A stretch of DNA of 64,000 bases from Cinnamomum chago. Lineage: Eukaryota; Streptophyta; Magnoliopsida; Laurales; Lauraceae. The notes beneath the pieces are model-generated. The model saw only the letters and a program-made list of their open reading frames with translations. It did no database searches and was not told where the DNA came from. Of the stretch, positions 56,819-64,000 are shown one piece after another (position 1 is the stretch's first letter; each line of letters begins with the position of its first letter). The stretch spans positions 16,210,501 through 16,274,500 of the forward strand of contig CP142456.1 in assembly GCA_038049695.1 (NCBI GenBank), written 5' to 3'. Position numbers and translations under genes: made by a program.

Positions 56819-59800
56819 AATTCTCTCCTGGAATTGTCGGGGAATAGGTAATTCCCCCACCCAAACTGTGCTGATCCACCTGCTAGTCTCCCTCTCTCCA
56901 ACCATCCTCTTTCTTTCCGAACCTAAAATTCCTTTGAGTTCTCCTATCTCCCTTGATATCCATTCTCTTGGCTACACCCAAACCTTTAGTTCCCCTAATA
57001 ACTCTCTCTGGTGCTTTTGCAAGTCCAACCCAAACCTTAGTTATTCCCTCCTTGATCTTTCAAACCAACACATATCCATCCAAGTATCAGATGCCCTCTC
57101 TTCCTCCACTAGTCTGATTTCAGGAGTCTATGGCTCCACTGACTACAGACAAAGGAGATCTCTCTGGGAGTATCTAGTCAACACTTCAATTACAGCTCTC
57201 CCTTGGGCTGTTATAGGAGACTTTAATGCCACCCTTTTGGCTTCGGAAAAATTTAGCATATCTTCTCCCTCTCTATCTTCTGTCAAAGAATTCTCTGATT
57301 CGGTTCTTGCTGCTGGCCTCAAAGACCTTGGGTTCAGAGGTAATAGATTCACCTGGGCCAATAACAGGCAAGGCCTTGCCTATGTCACAGCTAGGCTAGA
57401 CCGAGCATTGGCCAATAGTGCCTGGTTGGATCTTCATACAGACCCTCTCTTAACCCATCTTCCAAGAATTTCTTCTGACCACAGCCCCCTTTTGCTGTCT
57501 CACAGAATCTCTTCCCCTGCGAAGAATGTTCCCTTCAAATTTGAGGAGATGTGGCTTTCTCATGACTCCTTCCTCCCTCTGGTCAAGGAAATCTGGGCTA
57601 CCCCCTGTACTGGTTCCCCTCAGTTCATTCTGGCCCAGAAGCTTAAAAATCTCAAAAGTAAGTTAAAGACTTGGAATTATGAGGTTTTTGGGCAGCTCAA
57701 GCAAAATATAGCAATTGCTGAGAACCAGGTCTTGGCAGACCAATCTGCTTTCGATTCCAACCCCTCTGATTCTCTTCTGCTGACTCTTAATTCCAGCAAA
57801 TCTGCCCTTCACAATTGGCTCAAAGCTGAATCAGTTCATTGGAAACAAAAGTCTAAAATTAGATGGCTAAAAGAAGGAGATAGGAACACTAAGTTCTTCC
57901 ACCTGTCAGCCAAATCTAGGAGCTCCATCAATAGGATTGACAAGATTACTGTCGATGACACTATCATAGAGGATGAGAATCAAATCAGGACTGAAGCCAG
58001 CTCGTTCTTCTCAAACCTGTTGCAGGCCAACCCCTCAATTATAGATGAATCTCTCTTCAATCGTCCAGGTCCTGCTGTTTCTGAGGAGCAGAATTCCATC
58101 CTGGACTCTATCCCTTCCTCAGCTGAAATTAAAGAAGCTGTCTTCAATCTTAAGAAATCCAGCTCCCCAGGGCCGGATGGATTTTCAGGGGTCTTCTTCA
58201 CTCACTGCTGGGAGATTGTCGGTCCTCAAGTCATCCTAGCTGTCTCTCATTTCTTTAGTAAAGGAAGGCTTCTTAGAGCTTCTAATGCCTTCTTCCTTTC
58301 CCTTATTCCAAAAAAGCTCTCTCCATCTTCGTTCTCTGACTATAGACCCATTAGTCTCCTGAACTTTTCCTATAAGATCATCTCGAAAATCTTGGCTTCC
58401 AGACTTTCTATTATTCTTCCTTCCCTCATCTCTAAGCACCAATCATCCTTTGTTAAAGGCAGAACCATTCACCACCATGTTGCTCTCGCCCATGACCTTT
58501 TCCAAAACCTTAAATCTTCTTCTAGAGGAGGGGCTGTCTGCATGAAATTGGACATCTCAAAAGCCTTTGATAAGATGCAATGGAATTTTCTATTCAAAGC
58601 CCTCCATTTTTTCAACTTCTCCTCCAAGTGGATCAGCTGGATTAAAGAGCTAGTTTGTACTGGCAGAGGCTCTGTTCTGATTAACAAGAGCCCAAGTGGT
58701 TTTTTTGCCACCTCTTGTGGGCTGCGCCAGGGAGATCCTCTCTCTCCCTATCTCTTCATCCTAGCCGAAGAGATTCTCAGCAGGAAGATTGAAGAACTCA
58801 GGCTCCTGGGATCCATCCATCCGATCTCTCAGGCTCCCTCCACTCCCTGCCATCTCATGTATGCGGATGACATCCTGGTCTTCATAAAAGGTTACAAAAA
58901 GGATCTCAGTCAGCTGCAAGATCTTCTCCACCTGTACCAAGATTCGTCTGGCCAAAGCTTTAATCTCCACAAGAGTCATCTCTATCTGGGCAAATGCAAT
59001 ATAAGGACAGCTAACATGATCTCCAGCACCTTGCGGATTAACATAGCCCCTCTCCCAGCAGTCTATCTTGGAGTTCCTTTATTCCTTGGAAGCTCAAGAC
59101 ATGCCTTATTCAGTCACACGTTGGACTCCATAAGCACTAGGCTGGCTGGCTGGAAGATGAAGTGCCTCTCATTTGCAGCCAGGCTGATTCTAGTCAAGCA
59201 TGTGTTAGCTTCAATCCCTCTCCACATTTCTCTTGTCCTCCCTCTTCCAAGCAAAACCTGCCTGCAAATTGAAAGAATAATGAGGAACTTCCTCTGGTCA
59301 GCCTCTCCTGGAAAAATCAAAGCCAATCTGGTAAAATGGGACCTTGTTTGTCTTCCAAAAGCTGAGGGAGGTCTTGGGCTTCGGAGGGTAAAAGACTTTA
59401 ATGAAGCTTGTCTTAGATTCTTGGCATGGTCTGCTATTAACTCAAATTCTTTGTGGGCTTCCTGGTTCAGAGGCAGATATCTTAGGAACCCTTTATTCTG
59501 GAATAAGAAAACTCACTGTGGCGGATCATGTATCTGGAAGAAAATCAGCTCCCACCTCTCTTCTCTCCAAAAGGACAGTAAATGGCAAATTGGCAATGGC
59601 GACTCCATAAGCCTCTGGTATGACTCCTGGATCGATCGTAATCCCATTGCCTCTCAGTTCCCTTCTTTTCTTTTCTCTGCTAAAGACAAGGTAGCAGACA
59701 TAATTTTGGACAATGAGTGGAACATCCCTCCCCAGCTGAGCCCCAGCTCAAGGAGTTCCTTATCCAATCGACTAGTCTCATCTCCATCCCCCCAGAGGCT

Positions 59801-60397
59801 AGTAACGTTCCTGACTCCCTCTTATGGCCAGAGAGTTCCACAGGAGCTTTCTCCATTAAGGTAGCCTGGAACTCCATAAGGACTGCTGCAGCTGTCGTTC
59901 CTTGGCATAACCTGGTCTGGAATACTCTCCTTCAGCCTAGAATTGCTTGTTTCAGCTGGCGCCTTCTCCATAGAAGAACTCCAACGGATAGCTGGGCCAA
60001 ATTAAAAGGGTGCAGCTTGGCCTCAAGATGCTTCAACTGCTTCAAAGAAGAAGAGAACGAGCTCCACCTGTTCTTCTCATGTGAAATGGCTTCTTCCTTT
60101 TGGCATTGGCTGCTCACCAGTAGTGGAGTCTCTCCTCCTTCAACCCTCTCTGCTTCTTCCATTTGGCTGGCTATCTTCTCAGCTGGAGATCCCCAAGGAA
60201 GGATCTCTGCTGCTGCCATTTTCTTCCAAGCTATCTCTATTATGTGGTCTCTCCGGAATAACTCTAAGCACCTATCCATATCTCCCTCCTTGGAGAGAGC
60301 CAAAGTGATCTTCAAGGATAGAATTAAAGGCATGCTCTACACTGCAAAAGTGCTGCCTCCCCACCCCATCCTGGTAGCTATGGGAATTCCCATTTAG
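56811..60397 (+). pseudogene. LINE ORF2, endonuclease and reverse transcriptase, one frameshift
   Basis: The best start is MFKILSWNCRGIGN at 56811, overlapping the ORF1 stop. Endonuclease: catalytic N in WNCRG, E in LFLSEPKI, GDFNATL, ARLDRALAN and SDHSPLLL are all present. Reverse transcriptase: SSSPGPDGFSGVFF, LSLIPKKLSPSSFSDYRPIS, VCMKLDISKAFDKMQWNFL, CGLRQGDPLSPYLFILA and the catalytic YADD near 58860. The C-terminal zinc-binding (zf-RVT) part is RIACFSWRLLHRRTPTDSWA, CFNCFKEEENELHLFFSC at 59935-60090. A one-base shift near 59735-59745 separates the main frame (to 59864) from the C-terminal frame (59717-60397). The enzyme would nick DNA and prime reverse transcription at the cut. The shift removes the zinc-binding end from the main product. 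Confidence 0.9.
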
Positions 60398-60569
60398 CCT
60401 TTCTTTTTCTTGCTTTCCGGGTCTGATCCTGGCTTCTCCTTCCTCTTTTCTTTTCTTATGGTCTTCTTTCTTTCTCTGCTTTTCCCTGTAGCAGCTTGGC
60501 TGCCTCTGTTCTGCTTTGGGGGCTTTGCCCTTCCTTCTTAATTCCAATTTGCCATTTAGCAAAAAAAAA

Positions 60570-60590
60570 GATATCATATCAGTTAATCAT
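60570..60590. repeat. Target-site duplication of the LINE, right copy
   Basis: Identical to 55079-55099; it follows the A tail directly. Confidence 0.95.
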
Positions 60591-60822
60591 GAAGCATCTG
60601 ATGAACTGATAGTTAAAAGACTACTGGAAAAACACACCGTAACATCTCAGCCAAGATGTAACATTATTGTAAACAGACCATTAAAAAAAATTATTGTAAA
60701 CAGTGAATCATATTTCCAATTTTCTCTGGAAGGCTGAAATGTAAGATGAAAATTAAGACTATAATACAACAGGCAATACTTCTTAATGTTAGAAGAAGAG
60801 TTGTATGTGGAAGGGTCCTTAC

Positions 60823-60890
60823 ACTGCCTTGAACAATATCTCTGCCAGCAAACCACAAGAAAGCACATAAGCCTGCAACTGGCAGAATCA
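60823..60890 (-). pseudogene. Exon-like segment encoding a hydrophobic helix, unidentified
   Basis: Acceptor CAACTTCTTGCAG and donor GTAAGG bound 68 bp reading VILPVAGLCAFLWFAGRDIV then QGS, a likely membrane segment. It is on the same strand as the captured exons. The parent gene is unknown. Confidence 0.35.
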
Positions 60891-62206
60891 CTGCAAGAAG
60901 TTGCTCGTGCATATAAAAAGAAGAAAAGAGAGATATATCAAATATATTTCAAAAGAAATAGAAAGAAAGAAAGGAAAAGAAGAGTACTCATATCAAGTAA
61001 AAGAACTGAATTGGATAAATCAACCACAAACATGAGAAAAAAAAGGAGAATAATAATGGAAAGCAAAGCACTTACAGATGGGCAACCTTAGATACCAAAT
61101 TACAGATGGGCAACCTTAGATTCTTAGTGCTGACATCAAAAGCATAAAAAATGGGTCATCAAAATTAGAAGAACAACAAAAACATGAAATTGTTTCATCA
61201 ACATTGGAAGAAAAAACAAAATTCCATATTTATTTAGGAATGAATTCTCATTAAATAGCCATCACCAGGTTTCAAATTAAAATTTAAAACAACCTAAGTG
61301 CTAATCGACTGCTATGGATTCTCACTGCCAACATAAAAAACATGAATTGGGTCTTCAAAATTAGAAGAACAAACAAAAACCCATGTTTTCAATGGTCTTA
61401 CCTGATAAAATAAGAAAACATCATTGCAGATGTTACTCAAGAAGGGAAAAAGGTGTGGTTTGTATATGATGATTATGAAAGACAGGGCGGTGCAGTGATG
61501 GGGAAAAAACCCTAACAGCAAAGGGGAGAGATAGATTTGGCAGAAAAAAAAAGCCTCCCCTTAATAGCAAATGAGAACCCAAATCACCATATCTAACCCC
61601 TTTCAATCTCGAACCACTCAAAGCCTGAACCCCACCTCTGTAGAGCTAAAACCCCTTTCACCCACACCCCATCTGAGACCCCAGCCGAAAACCCCACCCA
61701 ATCCTCTACCCCATAAAGAGAACGATCGAGATAGATAGAGAAAACGGCGTAGTGCAGCGGAGTAGGTTTGTGCAGGTGCATCAATGAGATGGAGAAGGGA
61801 AAGCAGAAGATGGGGAAGTACAGGAAGAGAAGAAAGAAGAAAAATAAAAGGAGAGTTGCAGTGGGTGCAGATCCGCAGGGGAGAGGAGAGCGAGGAAAGA
61901 TAGAGGAAGAAGAGGGTGAGAGGAACAATGGAGAAGGAAAGGAACAGGAAGAGCTCTGGGCGGAGGGAGACAGGGAACGGAGGAAGAAGGCGATGCAGGG
62001 TGGAAGAAAGGAGGAAGCAGGGGAAAAGGAGAGCAGGGAAGGATAGGGAGAGGAGGAGAGAGCCAAGGAGAGTGAGCAGTGGAGGAGAGGGGGCGAGGAA
62101 GGAGGAGCGCAGCATGTGCAGGTATAGAGGCAGAGGTGAAGATTGGCGTGCGCAGGAAAGGGGAGAAGAGATAAAGAAAGAATGGGGTTTCTGATGTTGA
62201 TCTTAC
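60891..62206. other. CACTA interior, right arm, with purine-rich tract
   Basis: AT-rich to 61590. From about 61780 to 62180 the plus strand is almost pure A/G (GGAAGAAGGCGATG and similar). Overlapping long ORFs in three minus frames (up to 213 aa) are low-complexity artefacts. Confidence 0.5.
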
Positions 62207-62301
62207 TCTGAGAGAAGCGCCGATCGAGATGGGTTGGGAGAAGAGGAGATGATCAGAAGGAGACGCCTCCCTTCTCGTCGCAGAGTCGCAGCCATCGCCA
62301 T
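62207..62301 (-). pseudogene. Captured first coding exon of mitochondrial ATP synthase gamma subunit
   Basis: From an ATG at 62301 the minus strand reads MAMAATLRREGRRLL then LIISSSPNPSRSALLS, followed by a GTAAGAT donor at 62206. Plant mitochondrial ATP synthase gamma precursors begin MAMA..RREGRR.. with an Arg/Ser-rich mitochondrial presequence and an intron nearby. Only the presequence is present; the rotor subunit itself is not. It lies near the right end of the CACTA and reads inwards, so a captured promoter could drive transcription leftwards through the other minus-strand exons. The identification rests on a short motif. Confidence 0.65.
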
Positions 62302-62399
62302 TGCAGATCGAATCTAATTTGCTGCAGAAACCCTTACCCTTGAAATGCCAAAAGAGTTGGAAAAACAACAACAAAAGAGAATTGATTTGGTCTAGTGAA

Positions 62400-62683
62400 G
62401 AAAAGAACACTTCTTGTGTCACTTTTGTTTAGTGGGGAAAACCATCCTCAATATTTAGTTTGAATTATTTTAAAAATTTGCTCCGCTAGTGTCACTTTAA
62501 AAATAAAATGAGACATAAATTTGTTTTGTGTGTCACGTTATTGGGAAAAGTGACACAACAAACCTCCTCCTCGTTTACTCCTCCTCTAAAGTGACACATC
62601 AGACCATACTGTGTCACTTTATTGTAAAAGCGACACAAAAGCTCAATTTAAAAGCGAGACTAAAAGTCCTTTTTTTTATAGTG
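62400..62683. repeat. Right subterminal repeat region of the CACTA element
   Basis: Repeated GTGTCACTTT, AAGTGACAC and AAAAGCGACAC words in both orientations match those at the left end. The terminal inverted repeat ends TATAGTG at 62683. Confidence 0.8.
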
Positions 62684-62686
62684 GCT

Positions 62687-64000
62687 TATTTCGGCACTTA
62701 AGGCTGAACGAATGATGCGTAGCGGTTGTGAAGGCTACATTGCATTTGTTTTAGAAAAGAAGCCTGTACGAGGGTTACGAAACATTCCTGTAGTCTACGA
62801 GTTTCCAGACGTGTTCCCAGATGAAGTGTCAGGTCTACCTCCAGCTAGGGAAGTGGACTTTACTATCGAACTTGTGCCCGGTACAGCACCAATATCCAAG
62901 GCACCGTATCGAATGGCACCATCAGAGTTGTATGAGCTGAAGAAACATATGCATGATTTGCTGGACAAGGTTTTCATTAGACCTAGTGTCTCACCATGGG
63001 GAGCACATGTACTATTCGTGAAGAAGAAGGATGGCACCCTTCGAATGTGTACTGATTATAGGCAGATAAATCAAATGATGATCAAGAATAAGTATCCACT
63101 GCCTGGGATCGATGAATTGTTTGATCAACTTGAGGGTGCATCATATTTTTCCAAGATTGATCTTCGATCTAGATATCATCAGATTCGAGTTAAGGATCAA
63201 GATGTACAGAAGACCACATTCAGGACTCGTTACGGTCACTATGAATTCCTAGTGATGCCTTTTGGTCTAACCAATGCACCTGCAATGTTTATGGCTTTAA
63301 TGAACAGGGTGTTTGCTTCCTATTTGGACCAGTTCATCGTGATCTTCATTGATGACATCCTAGTCTATTCCAAGTTAGAGATAGAGCATTCACATCATTT
63401 GAGAACTGCTTTACAGATACTGAGAGAGAATCAATTGTATGCAAAATTTAAAAATGTGACTTTTGGTTGCAGCAGGTTGTATTTTTGGGTCATATCATTA
63501 CCAAAGATGGATTAGTTGTTGATTCAGCTAAGATTGAGGCAGTTACCAATTGGCAGAGTCCGAAAAGTGTGCCAGAAGTTCCGAGCTTCTTAGGGTTGGC
63601 AGGCTAATATAGAAGATTCGTAAAGGACTTCTCTAAGATAGCAGCTCCATTAACGAAACTGACTAGGAAAAACGTTCCATTCCAATGGAATGATACCTGT
63701 GAGTCTAGTTTCCAGACTTTAAAGTAGAAGTTGATTATAGCCCCAATCTTGTCCTTTCCTGATGGAAGAGGAGGATTTGAGATTTACTCAGATGCTTCGG
63801 GTATTGGATTGGGATGTGTGTTAATGCAGAATGGCAAGGTGATTGCCTATGGTTCGGTCAGTTAAAAGAGCATGAGAAAAATAATGCTACTCATGATCTA
63901 GAGCTCGCGGCTGTTGTATTCGCATTGAAACAATGGAGGCATTATCTGTACAAAGAGACTTTTGAAGTCCACTGCGATCACAGAAGCCTTCAGTACTTGT
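62687..64000 (+). pseudogene. Gypsy-2 reverse transcriptase and RNase H, cut by the window edge
   Basis: The frame resumes in phase after the CACTA with [20 protein letters not shown], then [89 protein letters not shown] and the catalytic [10 protein letters not shown] at about 63355. Near 63460 a one-base shift moves to the frame reading [14 protein letters not shown]. Stops follow at FLGLAG*YRRF and TLK*KL, and another shift in RNase H near 63855 ([20 protein letters not shown] before it). Very similar to Gypsy-1 pol. Confidence 0.9.

Larger units (their letters stand above)
55100..60569 (+). mobile_element. L1-type LINE, nearly intact, inside the CACTA element
   Basis: 5.47 kb with two overlapping ORFs, a 3' untranslated tail and a final run of nine A (60561-60569), flanked by a perfect 21-bp duplication. 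ORF1 is intact. ORF2 has one visible frameshift in its last fifth. The 5' end has only about 24 bp before the ORF1 ATG, so the 5' untranslated region may be shortened. The exact duplication and open frames mark it as one of the youngest insertions here. Confidence 0.93.
48851..62683. mobile_element. CACTA (En/Spm-type) transposon carrying captured gene fragments; 13.83 kb including a nested LINE
   Basis: The left end is CACTGCAAAAAAAATGTC; the right end read inwards is CACTATAAAAAAAAGGAC. These inverted ends begin CACT as in the CACTA superfamily and differ at three of 18 positions. They are flanked by a perfect 3-bp duplication GCT (48848-48850 and 62684-62686), the size CACTA elements make. 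Both subterminal regions are full of GTGTCACTTT or AAAGTGACAC words. Without the LINE and its duplication the element is 8.3 kb. I find no TNP2-type transposase. Instead there are exon-like pieces of several host genes with matching splice sites. This fits a non-autonomous, gene-capturing (Pack-type) element. Confidence 0.88.
42500..64000 (+). mobile_element. Gypsy-2: chromovirus-type LTR retrotransposon, interrupted, continuing past the window
   Basis: Order on the plus strand: 5' LTR 42500-45150, primer site 45162-45173, gag 45353-46674, solo LTR insertion 46675-48446, protease 48447-48850, CACTA insertion 48851-62683, reverse transcriptase and start of RNase H 62687-64000. Coding sequence is in matching frame on both sides of each insertion when one target-site copy is counted. 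It inserted into the Tat-like protease region; the left flank is TATTC (42495-42499). The right end is not in the window. Confidence 0.88.

Noticed and set aside
61593-62422. Overlapping minus-strand ORFs of 157-213 aa
   Set aside because: The same compositional artefact in the purine-rich right arm of the CACTA; only the short ATP synthase-like frame at its end has family features.
1-64000. CRISPR array, operon, riboswitch or bacterial defence system
   Set aside because: All context is plant nuclear transposon DNA; the regular short repeats seen are LTR subrepeats without unique spacers of constant length.

Overview
This window is flowering-plant nuclear DNA, probably from a species with a large repeat-rich genome; the species cannot be told from the sequence. 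I find no intact ordinary host gene. Nearly everything recognisable is a transposable element, and from about 9.95 kb to the right edge the elements are nested inside one another. Plant signs are tRNA-Met primer sites (TGGTATCAGAGC type), chromovirus, Tat-like and Copia retrotransposons, a plant L1-type LINE with a C-terminal zinc-binding segment, a CACTA transposon, a PIF/Harbinger transposase with its MYB-like partner, and captured plant gene exons.

Left part (1-9.9 kb): a decayed PIF/Harbinger block on the minus strand (transposase at 2.3-3.6 kb, MYB/SANT-like partner at 1.05-1.8 kb) lies beside a spliced GRF zinc-finger gene (92-569). About 6 kb of non-coding sequence with small repeats follows.

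Outer shell (about 9.95 kb to beyond the window, minus strand): a decayed Tat/Ogre-like Gypsy element. Its 3' LTR appears to run from 34548 leftwards to about 9.95 kb. It carries three different subrepeat arrays and is interrupted by (a) a chromovirus-type Gypsy (Gypsy-1, 12888-26869) and (b) a Copia element (28273-33217). Gypsy-1 itself holds a 3.1-kb solo LTR (13626-16716, TSD CTACT) in its 3' LTR and a 0.6-kb TRIM (21052-21654) in its reverse transcriptase. A 662-bp tandem duplication crosses the outer edge of its 5' LTR. The Tat-like internal region (34.5-42.5 kb) keeps the protease, a G-patch-like linker and the integrase, but has lost reverse transcriptase and RNase H. It also holds an unrecognised reading frame split by another solo LTR (36118-37890), and a tRNA-derived SINE inside the protease.

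Right part (42.5-64 kb): a second chromovirus (Gypsy-2, plus strand, 5' LTR 42500-45150) sits in the Tat-like protease region. A sibling of the 36-kb solo LTR interrupts its polyprotein at 46675-48446, and a 13.8-kb CACTA element interrupts it at 48851-62683 (TSD GCT). The CACTA has no transposase that I can recognise. It carries exon-like pieces of several unrelated host genes: ADP-ribosylation factor, a CIB/BEE-type bHLH factor, the WDR46/UTP7 nucleolar protein and mitochondrial ATP synthase gamma, plus three exon-like segments I cannot name. A nearly intact L1-type LINE (55100-60569, 21-bp TSD) sits inside the CACTA.

The most noteworthy results are the multi-gene-capturing CACTA, the palindromic motif arrays (cores CTCGAG, GTCGAC, GAGCTC) found separately in several LTR families, the unrecognised reading frame at 35.5-38.1 kb, and an insertion history up to four levels deep that can be read from target-site duplications.
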